Assembly: GCF_000276665.1 (NCBI RefSeq)
Contig: NW_004955475.1
Coordinates: 656,618-720,617 of the forward strand
Length of the DNA: 64,000 nt
Direction: 5' to 3'
Origin: Chinchilla lanigera
Taxonomy: Eukaryota; Chordata; Mammalia; Rodentia; Chinchillidae
Below the pieces are notes generated by a model. That model did not search any database. It was given only the letters and a program-made list of their open reading frames with translations, and had not been told where the DNA came from. Below are positions 1 through 13,081 of this stretch, one piece after another; position 1 is the first letter of the stretch; every line of letters begins with the position of its first letter. The translations under genes and the position numbers were made by a program.

Positions 1-158
1 CCCATCTTAACCACATACAAATGAATGCCATGTGTTTGATCAACAGGGTAGAGATGACAAAAGGAAAACAGTTTCTAGAAAAAAATGAAGAAACAACCAA
101 GATTTCTGTTAAGACCATTGTTAAAAGAACTGGAGTACACATCAAAAGAAAGAGAGGG

Positions 159-387
159 CAGGGACGATGGATAACCTTTTAGCGATCCAGTGTTCAAACT
201 GCAACCCAAAATCCACTTGTATTTACTGCCAAGTGCCAACACAGCAATTAAACCTGAACACTGAAGTTTTAGTTTAGAAAAGCCCAATTATTTGATGCTC
301 TGCCACTGGGGCAATGTGGCTTGTGTGCTGACAGAGAGGGCTCTGTCTGTCCACTGTAGCACATGTGCCATAGGTTCACCATCACTG
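159..387. mobile_element. hAT-type miniature DNA transposon
   Basis: The right end cataggttcaccatcactg and interior (caaactgcaacccaaaatcc, actgaagttttagtttag) match the copy at 30538-30746. The left terminal repeat is degenerate, and the 8-bp duplication is weak (5 of 8). Confidence 0.65.
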
Positions 388-2010
388 ACATAGAGGAAAG
401 CAGCCCACATTAACAAGTTGTATTTTTAGAGAAACTTTACCATAGGTTTTACATTTCAGTGAGGTATATCAGTAATGGCAGCTACTAAACACCTGAGACT
501 TGTCTCTGTAATATCATAACAAAGCACCAAGCACATAAATATATATTATATCAAAGGTAACAATATACCATGCCTGTCAAGATTCCAGATTTTCCAGGAT
601 TAAAAACCACCTTCAATCTACAAATTTTCTGTTAGCCTAATTCAGAACAAAAAAGCACAACTGTCAAAGGCAAAAGGATTCTAAAATGCAAAACAGAAAA
701 AAGCAGCAACAGCAATCATTTAAAACAATGCTTCATGGTGGTAAAATGATAAAGGGAGAAAAACTTCCATAAATTCTGAATACCTTTCCCAAGGAACAAA
801 ACAAAAACAGCTCACACTGTACTTTACACACATAATGTGTCATATCTGAAAGTACATTCTGCATCTTAACCTTTACTAAGTTGTCAGAACATTTAATTAA
901 ATTATGAAATAAGTGATAAGCTACAATTAGATGTAAATTCTGATAAATAATAATGTGGCTCTATGAAAAGTACAAAGTTAACTGTAGAACACTCGCCTAC
1001 CATCGTTAAATGTAAAATCTGTTCAGAAATCTTAAAAATCACATACAGTGCAGCCCAGGAAAAGATATGGCCCATGGCCTAAGGAAACGAATAAATCAAA
1101 TTTCTAATTATGGATTGCTCATTGTGGGCACATGGAAGCAAATCTCTTAACCTTTTTAAATCTCCTATTACTCATCCATAAAATTGGGATCAGTATTAAA
1201 TGTATTATATTTACTAGGTATGAAATCAGGTAAAGGTTAATTAAAATATGGTACAAACAATGAGGTATCGTCACTAGAAACAGATCTGCAATGACTATTA
1301 TCAATACATATTTAATTTTAACAATACGTAATACATTGTACTACATAGTACTAATAGACAATTTAGAAAACGAGTTTCTCTTTTTTCAAATTCAATTCTA
1401 TTTTTCTACATAGTGTATAGTTCATTTTTGGACTTTAAAAACTGATAAATAGGGATCTTCAACTACCATTTTTTGCTTAAAGATCACTGCACTTATTTCC
1501 CACAATTTCCCTAATGATTAAACATGGTCTTACTTCATTATACATTTTCCAATTATACCTAGTATCTTTTCACGTTTATTAGCCAATTATAAAGATACAC
1601 CATATACTCCTATGTTCACATGCTTTTGCACATTATGCTGAGTCTCTTCCATTTTTTTGATTCATAGAAGATATTTACATATTGTGAACATTATTACTTG
1701 GTTGTGTAACTAATCACATATAAACTTTTAAATTTTCAATAAAATTGTCAGTGTTTTTAAAAATGGCATCTATATTTCAATTTCCTTAGGAAAGGCATCC
1801 TGATACAAAATGTTTGAAGTCACCCAAGCGGTATTTACTTTCCAATGTTTCTAAGATTTATGTTAATGATATAAAGAGTCTAAACACATTTTTCCCTCAA
1901 AAGCCTATTTCCCTACTATTTTGATCATAAGCAGCGTGGGATTTACTAATTCATTCAAGATACATCAATTTATTCTTGTGCTAATTATATAATTTTTTAA
2001 ATCACTTAGG
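388..2010. other. HUWE1 intron, no recognised feature
   Basis: AT-rich intronic DNA; no exon of HUWE1 and no clear repeat seen. Confidence 0.5.
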
Positions 2011-2011
2011 C

Positions 2012-2140
2012 TTTTTTTGTTTGTTCTTCTGAGACAGGGTCTCAATATGTAGTTCAGGCTGGCTTCCAACTTGCAGCAATCCTCCTGCCTCAGCCCTCTA
2101 GGTGCTGGGATTACAGGTGTGTGCCACTACGCCTGGCTAA
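2012..2140 (-). mobile_element. B1 SINE
   Basis: Antisense B1 (gagacagggtctcaatatgt to cactacgcctggctaa), T-run head. Confidence 0.9.
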
Positions 2141-2819
2141 CCACTAAGGTTTTATACTTTCTTATCTCATAGAGCAAATGATTCTGATCCTTTCTTTGTT
2201 ATTTTTATGTATTTCTGTATTCTGATTGAATTCTACTTAACCTTAGCAATTGCATTCTCCATGCTTTATGTACATCAGATTGACTAATATAAATATTCTT
2301 TTGCTCCCACCTGTCCTAAACTCATTTGTTCGTTTATATAATTTTAAATACCACACAAAACAACAGTTTAAGTGGTAATATTTTATAAAAACTAAGTCAA
2401 GTATTTTAGTCTGTTGAAGAGTAACAGACAAAAATAGTGAAACAAAAAAAGCGCCAAAACTTTGATTCTGTATTCAAGTACCTTTAGAAAATGCCTTTAC
2501 ATTTTTACCTCCCTGTAAAGAAATCACGTTACAACTGTAGAGTGTGTAAGATACTGAAAACTAAGTCTTTGATTCTACGGAAGAAAGGTGAGTAAGGGAA
2601 CTAACATTTATGTTTTCATTTTTAAAATGTGGCATACAATATTTACTTTTCTTGCTTTTGCTGCTTTCATGAAATCTTTCAAATAATTAACCTACTATCA
2701 AGTTGATCTTAATTTCAAACAAGGCTTTTACTATACTGTGTTCTCATGCAAAAACTGAATTTCTATTAGATGATCTTTTAAATCTGTAAGTAAAAGTCTA
2801 GATTTCTAACAGAACATTT

Positions 2820-3480
2820 TCCTTTTACTTATTTATACATCCTTCTGTCTAGTTATTCCTCATTTAGATTCCCTCACCTGACAACAGTTGAAACAATAGG
2901 TTATTTTGTTGTATGTATTTTTAAGTTTCTGAAAGAGTAACAAGCAATAACCACTATTTTTATCATTTTATTCACTCTGCACCAGTCCAAAGCTGATGTT
3001 ATTAAGTAGTATGTTCCACTGCTTATAACTGCTACATATTACACAGTATGTATCACTTTTAGTCTACTAGTAATGGACACTGAGATTTTCTCTAATTCAT
3101 TTCCACAATGATGCAACATTCTGACACATATCACATGTATGGAATAATATATCATTCCTGGAAATATATACGAGGAGTAACAGTCTACACTCCTATCAGT
3201 AATGTATAAGAGTTCCTATAGTCTCAAATACCTACCAATACTTACCATTATAGTTTTCTGTATTAGTCAATATGATGCTTACTTAATTCTATCTTTTTAT
3301 TTTCCTAATCATTACTGTGCTTGGCATTAACTCACATGCTGAATTTTCTGGTCTATGAATTATCTATCCATATCCTCTTTTTATCCTTGTGGATCTGGAA
3401 GACTTTCTCAGACATCTAACATTAACAGTCCTTTGTCAGTTTTAAAACACTGCTGAACAGCTCTAAAGTTGTCACTGTCT
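2820..3480 (-). mobile_element. Ancient L1M-type LINE fragment, antisense
   Basis: Degenerate relatives of the L1M antisense phrases seen at 53 kb (cacaatgatgcaacattctg, gggagtaac-like and ctacactcctatcag). Confidence 0.45.
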
Positions 3481-5256
3481 TTGGTAGTGGTGCTTAATTT
3501 TGTGTGCAGACCAGCTATTATACCACCAATTATTTGACAGTGTTATAGGTCCAGGAAAAAATGAATTTGAAGCAGAATGTTATTCAATCACATAAGTGCA
3601 CTACTTAGTGCAACTGACAATTTTTCTCAATGAAGGAAGCAGCATGTTAATTTATATTCCAGTATAAAAAGTGCCAAAAAAAAAAAGTATCACAGAGCTG
3701 TGCTGTTTTTTGTTGTAAAGAAGCCTTAATTTTTTTACTATAAATTTAAAAATTTAACCTTTTGGTTTTATGCTTTAGTGAATAAAATTTCCTTTCCCAC
3801 CACTAAATCATGTATTATCTTCTCATAGTTTGACCCAATATGGTTTATTTCACATATATTATAATTGTTCACACTGTCAATGGGTGTTTGTATCAATCAT
3901 TTTCAAACTGGTTATTACTAATCTCTTGAGAAGCTAGTTATTTCTGTATATTTATCTTTCGTTTGGCTATCTCACTGAATTTTTATTACTTCTAATAATA
4001 TATTGTCTCCCCCAAAACTCCAAAGAGTCAACTCTATCAGCTACAAATAACAATGTTTCCTTTTTAATATGCATTCAATTCTTTCTTTTCTCTTATCCTA
4101 CTGGTTAGGAAGTCTACAAATTTATGACAGAATAATACTTAGCATTTTTGTTTGACTTTTTAATCAGCTTCCCAAAATGAATTTAAAATTCCTTTTCCCA
4201 ATTTCCTGAGCTTATATTATCATTAATGTGTTCAAATTTATCAAATCATTTTGAAGCATTTGTTAAGCTATAGAATCTGTCCTAATAATTATTTTTTTGA
4301 GATCCAATGTTTAACTGCCTTCAGTTATTTAATAATGTGAGGAAATGCTTACATTATGTTTAGAAATAGAAGGGCTATGTACATGCAAGAAGCCCTGGAT
4401 TCCCAGCACTATTAAAACAATAAATAAAAATAAATGAAAAAAGGAAACAGATTGAAGTCTACATATACATATTTGCAAATTCAAGAAGAAAAATGTTCAC
4501 TAATTAAATGAGGTGTCACTGAATTATAAGTGTTGAGTATTTTCTCTGTAATTCCTGTATACTATAGAAATTTTGGTATATGCATACGAAAATAATTTTT
4601 AAGTAATAAAGGCACAGAAACAGTGTCAAACAAGTTGTATTAATTGTGAGGTAACCATTAAATTAGCTATTAAAAAGCCATCCTTCACATTTTCCTTCTA
4701 AGAAAGCTTTCCAGCAATCGCTATCTCTTAGACTTTAGTATGTATTATTAATTAACCTGTAGCCATACTGGACAATAGCATGGCAGAACTAAATTTTCCT
4801 GAAAAAGTTTTTTAAGTCATTAAAGTACTAATCACAGCACTAAACATCCTCCACTTATTCTAAAAAACATTCAGTTTATATAACACTGAATTCCCAAATG
4901 AGAAAACTGACACTACAGCCAATAAGACTCAAGTCCATCCAAACCTTTTCATGGTACTGTTTCTTTCTCAGGCAAAATGTATGAATATGAACTTTCTTTC
5001 CAGAAGTGAAGTTTCCACTTTTGAACAAAAGGAGATTTGGCTTTCTGAGCACAGATTCATGAAAACCTCTTCCAAATTAATTCTTAACAGCCAAGAATAA
5101 GTTTTCTGGAACTTAGCTAAGTTGCCCCAAATTGTTCTATTCACACTAGTAATGTTACCTCAGGGATTCTACTCCAATTTGACACTGTAAGAAAGACCAG
5201 CTGAAAGGAACCATAAGCTAATTTTTGTGCTCTTGTATTCTTCACCTAAGACTCAC
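3481..5256. other. HUWE1 intron
   Basis: AT-rich, with one ID fragment at 4372; otherwise nothing recognised. Confidence 0.5.
4372..4440 (+). mobile_element. ID SINE fragment
   Basis: 3' part only: B box region (gccctggattcccagcac) and (AAAT) tail. Confidence 0.55.
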
Positions 5257-5409
5257 CTCTGCCAGATGTTGTAGTCGTGTTAGTAGTGGGGTTCTCTTGT
5301 CAGATCCAAGACGTGTAATGTAGTTTGATCTTTTGCTAAATACATATAGAAGGTTAAGGACAGCCAGCACCACTTGCATATCAGAGGAAGCCAATAAAGT
5401 TGTCAAATG
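5257..5409 (-). CDS. HUWE1: HUWE1 coding exon 4 (residues 118-168)
   Basis: The acceptor is CTGTTAACAG|CAT and the donor is GAG|GTGAGT (GT at 5256-5255). The 153 nt encode 51 residues starting [20 protein letters not shown] and ending [12 protein letters not shown], part of the DUF908 armadillo-like solenoid of HUWE1. No stop or frameshift is present. The exon is phase 0 at both ends. The following coding exon is not found between 1 and 5256, so the downstream intron is longer than 5.2 kb or continues out of the window. Confidence 0.96.
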
Positions 5410-6050
5410 CTGTTAACAGCAAAGGGCAAAAGTTCAAGATTTTAGGCAAACTCGGTCCTGAAAATTTTAAATCCAATGTAATGAATTTATCAACATTCAC
5501 AAAGAATCAAGAAATTCAGTGACAAAACAAAGGATTAGTATTTGAGATAATGCAACCTTGTCCATAAGGAGCTTAAAATCTGGCAGATAACCAGAAATTG
5601 AAATGATAAAATTTTTAAACTTGCACAGCTGTCCCCCACAGGAAGAAAGAGATTACAAAAGAAACAATTTGATATAATACCTATGTTTGTATATACCTAT
5701 GTTTGTACTGGAAGAGAAAGAAAATTCTATGATCCTTCTATAGCCTTTATGATAAACACAGAGCCCTTCTTTCAGAAGCTGAAGATCCCTATAATAGCAG
5801 GGGACAATCACGTAAGACTTTTTCAAATTCTTAAAAGCAATTTGAGAGGAATTACTGTATTTTGGTGTTTAAATACAAATTAAAATTCACCAATATACTG
5901 AAGTGTTTAGAATTAAAATTAGTATGTAGTTTAGCTAGAAATGAACCAAGGAATTTTTGTTGGCTAATTATCATGAATGCCATGGATTTCCCTGAGCAGT
6001 CTATTTCTTAACAGACTGTTTCCCCACCACTGTCTTAAAAATATCTGTGC

Positions 6051-6198
6051 AGCCAAGTGTGGTGGCCTATACCTGTAAACCCAGCACTCGAGAGGCTCAG
6101 GCAGGAGGATTAACATAAATTCGAGGCCAACTTGGACAATATAGTGAGTTCAAGGCCAGCCTGAAGTGCATAGCGAGATCCTGTCTCAAAAACAGTAT
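6051..6198 (+). mobile_element. B1 SINE (extended type)
   Basis: Body contains the duplicated ccag/gccagcctg segment (gaggccaacttgg, aaggccagcctg). Confidence 0.9.
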
Positions 6199-6604
6199 CA
6201 GCAATGACAATAACATCTTTGTAGTAGGCCTTTGGTTTAGTTATCCCACTTTTTTCCCATGTCATTTCATTTCTACTTGTTTAATCTGATTCTGATAAAA
6301 AATTAGCACAACTAAAATTAATAGGGCACCTATTAATGGTGACAAAACATCCAAAGCTAGGCTAAAGGAATTTCTCCAAAAACTCGAAAACTCAGTGATT
6401 GTTCTCTCGACTTTACTTTCTTTAAGGACATAGAAGATGCTATGGCTATAGCTGGCCCTCCTCAGATACGGGCCCTGTGGCCTTTGACTCAATTGAGTAT
6501 GGATGGAAAATATGTCTTTACTGAACAAGTACACTTTTTTTTCGTCAGAACTCCCTAAACAACAGTTTACACTACATTTATATCATGTTAGATATATCAT
6601 AAGA

Positions 6605-6755
6605 AACTTAGAGATGATTTGAAGTATAAGGGAAGATGTACATAGATCATATGCAAGTATCACACTATTTTATATAAGAAACTTGAGTCAACAGTATTTG
6701 GGAATTCTGGAACTATCTCTCCTCCAACCCCAGATACTGAGTGAGAACTATAAAT
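6605..6755. mobile_element. Tigger/MER2-like fragment
   Basis: Reads like the interior and right side of MER2 (gatgtacatagatcatatgc, attttatataagaaacttga). Ends are eroded. Confidence 0.6.
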
Positions 6756-7383
6756 ACAGTGTTCGCCAAAAAAAATGTATACGTATTTCAGGAAAAGAAA
6801 AGTTGTGTATCTTTTCAACAGATGGTGTTAGCCTTGTATGGGGGGGACTCTAGAGGACATCATATATTGCAGACAACCCAATATACTGCTGGTCCTTAAA
6901 GAAGAAATTGAAAATGCATGTGCAGCAATCCCAATGACCAGGGTACCCAAGCAGCAGTTTGCTGTACTAATAAATGTCTGGAAGCTAATGGCCACACTTT
7001 GAGCACCTCTTATAATTGTAGAGGCCAAAGGTAACTTGTTTTTTCTTTTCCTGAAGTGTGTAGACTTTTTTTTTTTTTTGAGGATTCTGTATTTTGGAAG
7101 GATGTGGGAGAGTAGTTGAGTGGTTGAAAAGCAGAACATTAACATGTTAAGGAAATCAAACTATTTCTAACAGTTTAAATAATGTGGGCCTGCTCTAATG
7201 ACCAGACACAAACATGAATTCCTTCAAATTCTCAAGAATACGTCAAAACATGTGCTACATTTCTCATTCATTTCTTGAATCTAGAAACGCTTATGTGAAG
7301 GTGATATAACAGAGCCTTCCCATCAACCCTAAGTAATGTTTATAACCAAGAAATATCTTGAACATTCTTTTCTATTCCATTGG

Positions 7384-7457
7384 GCATTGCTAGGGACTGA
7401 ACCACAGTAGTGTACATGCTATGCAGGTGTGCTACCACTGAGCTACATTACCAGCAC
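7384..7457 (-). mobile_element. ID SINE, old
   Basis: Antisense ID between HUWE1 coding exons 3 and 4 (ccactgagctaca A box). Confidence 0.8.
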
Positions 7458-7603
7458 TTCTCATTATGTTTGATAGTAAAAAAATCTAGAGCTCCACAAT
7501 GCAAAAGAAACCAGCAACCATCAGAGAGAAATACCAATTTCTTGTTCACAGCTATACACAATCCTAGTTGAGAACAGATCACATAGGCTTCAACCTCCCT
7601 TAC

Positions 7604-7810
7604 CTCTATCGAACTGTACAGATGACGGGAAAAGCTGTACTCAATAAGCAAGGCTGTGAAGTTCAACACAGCCAAGAGAAGCATTTTCAGCTGCTCTCTT
7701 TCTGGCCTATCACATACAAGCATCCATGACATATTCTCCACTGTTTGTCCAGCATCTGCCAGAATGCCATCGAAGCGGTCCAACAGGTCTACCCAGTGAT
7801 ATAACTCGCA
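7604..7810 (-). CDS. HUWE1: HUWE1 coding exon 3 (residues 49-117)
   Basis: The acceptor is TTCTCTAG|TGC and the donor is GAG|GTAAGG (GT at 7603-7602). The 207 nt encode 69 residues, beginning [15 protein letters not shown] and ending [11 protein letters not shown], and match HUWE1 around the start of the DUF908 region of the armadillo-like ring. The helices [20 protein letters not shown] form a typical solenoid repeat. The reading frame stays open past the donor for about 50 codons into the intron, but that tail is non-coding. It is phase 0 at both ends. Confidence 0.96.
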
Positions 7811-8176
7811 CTAGAGAACAAGGAGGAAAAGGATTTAGGGAAATGTTAAGAGCACCACGTAGAAGGTTTCCAGTAGAGCTTCACTACAAGAGACTGATAA
7901 GCATGATACCCAGACAAATTCACTTCCCAGCTTTCCCCATGTAAGAAAGATCTTACTTTAGAGCTAAAAGAACCTGAATTCACTGTTACCCTCATCACAG
8001 TAATGGGCTACCACTAGTAGACACCACAAAATCCCTAAAGCTAGGTCTTCATAGGGAGAATTCTGAGGGTTACAATGATAGGAAATACAGTATTCCCACC
8101 AGAATCCATTTTGTGTAAAGAATTCATTTTTAGAGTCATCTAAAAAAATTATCTTAATCTGAAGGTAAAATTTCTA

Positions 8177-8290
8177 GCTGAATGGGGTGGTACATGTGCC
8201 TTTAATTCCAGCACTGGAAGGCTGAGGCAGGATGATCACCAAGAGTTCAAGGGCATACTGAAATACACAGCAAGACCCCATCTCAAAAAA
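8177..8290 (+). mobile_element. B1 SINE
   Basis: B1 (ttaattccagcactggaagg, aagaccccatctc) between HUWE1 coding exons 2 and 3. Confidence 0.85.
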
Positions 8291-8604
8291 CAAAAAACAC
8301 AAAAAGCCAAGCCAAACCAAAAAAATCTCAAAGTAAAATTCCAGAGGCTATTTCAAACACTTTACCATTAGCTGCACAAGCAGCAGTCATCCACAGCTAT
8401 CAAATTATCCCCACCTCCCAATTTTCTGGACAGCCACATAGACTAAAGTCACTGGTGTAGGGCTATGCTACACATATACTAGATGCTTTCTGTTAAGTAA
8501 TTTGAATCAGGTTACCCAATTGTGGTTTTCTCTTTCCATATCAGAGCACATAAAATGAGGTACTCATAGCAAGTGTTATCTTTTGTGGACATGTGCTCAC
8601 ATAC

Positions 8605-8703
8605 CTTTCCAATGTTCCATGTTTTGATTTGCTGTAGTTCCAAAAGTAGTTGCTCATCATTACAAACTTTGAGTTTGTCTATTAAGGCTCTGCAATCTGC
8701 AGG
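8605..8703 (-). CDS. HUWE1: HUWE1 coding exon 2 (residues 16-48)
   Basis: The acceptor is TTTTCCTCAG|CCT and the donor is AAG|GTATGT (GT at 8604-8603). The 99 nt encode 33 residues, opening [18 protein letters not shown] and closing [10 protein letters not shown]. This is the amphipathic helical start of the N-terminal armadillo-like solenoid of HUWE1. It is phase 0 at both ends. A second in-phase AG 6 nt downstream (CCTGCAG) could act as an alternative acceptor and drop two residues, but the upstream site matches the known protein. Confidence 0.95.
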
Positions 8704-9064
8704 CTGAGGAAAAACAAAGAGAGAAATAAGTCACAAAAATTGTTTTGAAATGAGAGAAGCAAAGAAGGAAAAGTAGTCTTTAAGCCCACAAAGTAATCTA
8801 ACTTTTACTTATATAAAACTGGAGATTCCTCAGATGATTATTTGGGATTAAAGTAAAACACTCGTGAGGAAAACTTTCATTCCCAACAATCCACGTATGT
8901 AGTATGATCTACAGAAGGATAGAGACAACAGAAGTAAAGGAAATAAGCCAAACATCCACAAAAGCAAAATAAGAAATCTGCATCATGGTTGGAAAGGTAA
9001 TCAGAACGTCTGAAAGGTATGGTGAGTCAGAAACACTAAAAGCCCTGAAAAAGTTCACAATTAA

Positions 9065-9193
9065 AAGCCAGGCATGATGGCATATGGCCATAACTGAGCA
9101 ACTGAGGCAGAGACAAGAGGACTGCAGCAAGATTGAAGCCAGCCTAAGTTACATAATAAATTCAAGGCCAGCCCAAATTACATAGGAAGATTC
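9065..9193 (+). mobile_element. B1 SINE, diverged
   Basis: agccaggcatgatggc start and caaggccagcccaaattac. Confidence 0.8.
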
Positions 9194-9529
9194 CATTTTA
9201 TTTTATTTTTTTTTTAAATTCACAGTTAAAGGAGAAGAAGTAGACTAGCTCTGGCTATATTTTTCCGCTAATTGTAGGAGGGGAAAGAGCTTCTGAACTC
9301 TTTAAAACTAATACTCCATTCTTACTTGAGGGTTCCTATTTCCATACATTCCTGCTCTCTTGTACTCATGAATGGGACTGCTGGGTAAGGAGAGGACTGA
9401 GAATTTATATTGAAGGTTCTAAAAGTAGAATGAAAAAATGAGATACAGGCTGGGACAGGGAGGCATTCTATTAATGGATGACAGCTAGAAGAAGTTATTA
9501 TACTTATTCTGTAAGTCTATAAAGGCATT

Positions 9530-9690
9530 ATGGTGTCCTAGGAACATGCCTAGATTGAAAACCAAATAAACCTAAGCTCAGTTTTTAGTTTATGTACTAA
9601 GCTGTTTGACCATGAGCAAGTCCAACCTCTCAGCCTGTTTTCTTACCAGGAATATAGACCTAAGAGCCATCTTGTCAGTTGAAGTTCAAA
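9530..9690 (+). mobile_element. MIR SINE, ancient
   Basis: Core-SINE pattern (gaccatgagcaagtccaacctct, then cagcctgttttcttacc). Confidence 0.5.
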
Positions 9691-10864
9691 TATCTGCCAC
9701 TACATAAAGTACTGTACTTAGCCATATAATAGGAGCAATACTGCTATGAGATTTAAACTGGAGGAAATTAATTTTCTACATACAAAACACAATATGGAGA
9801 ATAATAGAGGTTTTAAGAAATTTCAAATGATTTTATTTAAGTCAAGCCACAACCTTATCTCTTGCTAAAGCAAGCATTAAGATCTACCTCAAATTTTTGT
9901 GAAAATATATATATAAAATTCTTTACACAAGAACCTTCCATAAATGAGGCCTGTACTTCTTCCTTCCCTCCCTGAAGTCCAGGTTGGGGGAGAACCAGTG
10001 AAGTAGAATAAAACAGACTAACATGGGCAGTTTGAACCACCTGCTCATGCATTTCATTTCTTCTGCATTTACTTGGACTCAGTGTCAGATATATTGCTTC
10101 AATTTCTAATGGAATGTAGCTACAGAAAATATAATTTTATGATTCTATGGGTCAGGTAACAGCTATTTAAACAATTTGGGTCTTATAAGAACTTGGAACA
10201 TTCCATAATTAGGCCTATTTCAGTCTTTAACAAGGGCCAATAGCAAGCCGACAGCATTTTTTGAATGCAGAAAGAAGATGGTGGTATGGTCAAAACTGTA
10301 GGGATCTTAGCTATAAATCTGGCTTGGGCCCTGGCAGCACCTTTGGGTGATACTTAAATCAGGCACTTGGGTCTACTAAGTCATAAGGTCTAAGTGATAG
10401 GGCAGTTGGCGTTATAACCTGGACCTGTTTAGTGCAGTCTTTTCTTGATCCAAACCTCACTAATACATGCTGTCCACTGAATACTTTAGAGGGTACCTGA
10501 TAACTAGATCACAACATCATGCCCAAATATGACATAAATCAGCTCCAAATTCCAAAGAGCCACCAATACATTGTTTTTCTTTCTTCGTGCCATTTAGTAC
10601 AAATTGCAGCAACTTGTCTCTAACTTTTGAAGGTATACTCTGATATTCCCTAGAACTTGGGACCCTTAGAAAGTTTCCTGATGTGGCTTGTTCTCAAGTT
10701 TTCACAGGATCCTTCTCTGACTCTCTGGGACACATACATTTGAGATATTCAATAAGGTACTTGTGTTTTCTGCTCAAAATATCCAGTTACCATAAGAGCA
10801 CTTTACAATCCTGTATGTGCCATATAAATGCAAAGCAAGTAAAATTTTCATCACTTATAGTAAT

Positions 10865-10990
10865 TTTTTTTGAGGGGGGCTCTTTTTGAGACAGGGTTTC
10901 ACTACGCAGTTCAGGCTGGCCTTCAACTTGCAACAGTCCTCCCTCAGCCTCCCATATGATGGATTATAGGTGTGTGCCACTATGCCCGGC
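10865..10990 (-). mobile_element. B1 SINE
   Basis: Antisense B1 (gagacagggtttcactacgc to actatgcccggcc). Confidence 0.9.
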
Positions 10991-11518
10991 CTATGGTAAT
11001 GTTAAAAGAAATAATTTGCCAGGTGAATAACTGCATGCCAATACCCAGGGTTTATACTGATTTATTCCAATTATCAAATCATGCGGAAAAAATCCTTTGC
11101 AGTAAATGCCAGTACATAAAGTAATAAAAAAGGTCTTTCATAAAAAAATAACTACCACTGTATGGGAAACTGAGTATTCCTGTACGTTTCTCAAGAAAAA
11201 TCAGCAACTTAAGCCTTAAAAAATAAAACTTAAAAATTACAATCCTAGGACTTTATCTGAAGTAGCTAGGAAATGCACATCAAAATAAAATTTGCATTTC
11301 TAAATACCTACAAGATTGAATCTTTCTAGAGGTTCACTATGCCTATTTTCTGAAATGTCCTATGCCCATTTGTCATTGGAATTATTTCTCCTATTGATAT
11401 TAAAGTTTCTAACTACACTGGGTCATAAAGATTTTCTCTAACTTATTGTATGCCTTCACACACACACCTGCTTGAGCTTTACTTAAGTGTGAGCGATATA
11501 TAAAAACAGCACATAATA

Positions 11519-11636
11519 GGGGCTGGGGATTTAGCTCAGCGGCACAGCGCCTGCCTGGCAAGCGCAAGGTCGTGAGTTTGATTCCAGGTACCAGAAAAAA
11601 AACAAAAAAACAACAACAACAACAACAAAAAAACCC
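11519..11636 (+). mobile_element. ID SINE, young
   Basis: Near-consensus ID: A box tagctcagcgg, B box gtttgattcc, A-rich (AAC)n tail. Perfect 13-bp duplication acagcacataata at 11506-11518 and 11637-11649. Confidence 0.95.
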
Positions 11637-11649
11637 ACAGCACATAATA

Positions 11650-12305
11650 ATCAATGTATACAATTTGGTGAGTTGGGATGTATGCATACACTCATGTTAT
11701 TATCACAAGAATCCAGATAATTAACACATCTAACATCTCCAAGTTTCCTTGTGTCTCTCTGTACGTTTCCTCGTGTGTTGTAAGAACAATTTATGTGAGA
11801 CCTCTCATTTGAAAAAAAAAAAACCTCTTAAGTATACAATACTTTATTGTTAACTACAGGCACTACTATGTTATGAAGCTCTCTAGAATTTATCTTATGC
11901 AACTGTAACTTTACACCCATTGAACATTTCCCATGATCTTTTCACTCCCTAGTAACCACCGTTCTGTTCCCTACTTCTGTACTTTTCACTCTTCCATTTT
12001 CGATGCCTTATGTAAGAGGAACCATGCAATGTTTGTCCCACTGTGACTAAATTATTTTACTTTTTACAGTATCTTCTGGAGGCTAATCTTAAAAATACGT
12101 AAGAAATTCCTGCAATTCAACAGCAACAGCAACCACCACTACCACCTCACTAAAGTGAGAGCAAAGGATTTAAATCGGCATTTCTCCAAAGAAATCCAAG
12201 TGCCAACAAGTATTTAAAGGTATTTGACATCACAAAGGATCAGGGAAATACAAATCAAAACCACAATGAAATACTACCTCACACCTGTTAGAATGACCAC
12301 TTTCA
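11650..12305 (+). mobile_element. Old L1 remnants
   Basis: 11650-12060 resembles L1 untranslated sequence. 12070-12305 is ORF2 C-terminal sequence (caaatcaaaaccacaatgaa, cacacctgttagaatgacc). Confidence 0.65.
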
Positions 12306-12365
12306 TGTGTCTTTTTATTTTGGATATGGCACTTTACATTTCTTTTTTTTTTCTTATTGGTAATT

Positions 12366-12456
12366 ACTTTTTTTTTTTTTATTTTAAAGATAAAAGGAGG
12401 GAAACATTAACAGACATACAACATTTTACAACATATCACAAGCACAATACAGACAA
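12366..12456 (-). mobile_element. Third probable copy of the same A-tailed family
   Basis: On the minus strand the sequence ends TCCTTTTATCTTTAAAATAA plus an A tail (T-run at 12369-12380), like the 3' ends at 24800 and 16216. The rest runs into the gap at 12457. Confidence 0.45.
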
Positions 12457-13081
12457 NNNNNNNNNNNNNNNNNNNNNNNNNNNNNNNNNNNNNNNNNNNN
12501 NNNNNNNNNNNNNNNNNNNNNNNNNNNNNNNNNNNNNNNNNNNNNNNNNNNNNNNNNNNNNNNNNNNNNNNNNNNNNNNNNNNNNNNNNNNNNNNNNNNN
12601 NNNNNNNNNNNNNNNNNNNNNNNNNNNNNNNNNNNNNNNNNNNNNNNNNNNNNNNNNNNNNNNNNNNNNNNNNNNNNNNNNNNNNNNNNNNNNNNNNNNN
12701 NNNNNNNNNNNNNNNNNNNNNNNNNNNNNNNNNNNNNNNNNNNNNNNNNNNNNNNNNNNNNNNNNNNNNNNNNNNNNNNNNNNNNNNNNNNNNNNNNNNN
12801 NNNNNNNNNNNNNNNNNNNNNNNNNNNNNNNNNNNNNNNNNNNNNNNNNNNNNNNNNNNNNNNNNNNNNNNNNNNNNNNNNNNNNNNNNNNNNNNNNNNN
12901 NNNNNNNNNNNNNNNNNNNNNNNNNNNNNNNNNNNNNNNNNNNNNNNNNNNNNNNNNNNNNNNNNNNNNNNNNNNNNNNNNNNNNNNNNNNNNNNNNNNN
13001 NNNNNNNNNNNNNNNNNNNNNNNNNNNNNNNNNNNNNNNNNNNNNNNNNNNNNNNNNNNNNNNNNNNNNNNNNNNNNNNNN
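12457..13081. other. Assembly gap (625 N)
   Basis: Unsequenced run. The left edge is the interior of a minus-strand A-tailed element and the right edge is the T-run (tail) of a minus-strand ID SINE, so the gap probably hides repeat DNA. Reading frames that run through it are meaningless. Confidence 1.

Noticed and set aside
7448..7603. Extension of HUWE1 exon 3 frame past the donor
   Set aside because: The GTAAGG donor at 7603 and the known protein show the coding part stops there.
11519..11600. Possible tRNA gene
   Set aside because: The A and B boxes belong to an ID SINE with A tail and duplication; it is repeated dozens of times in the window.
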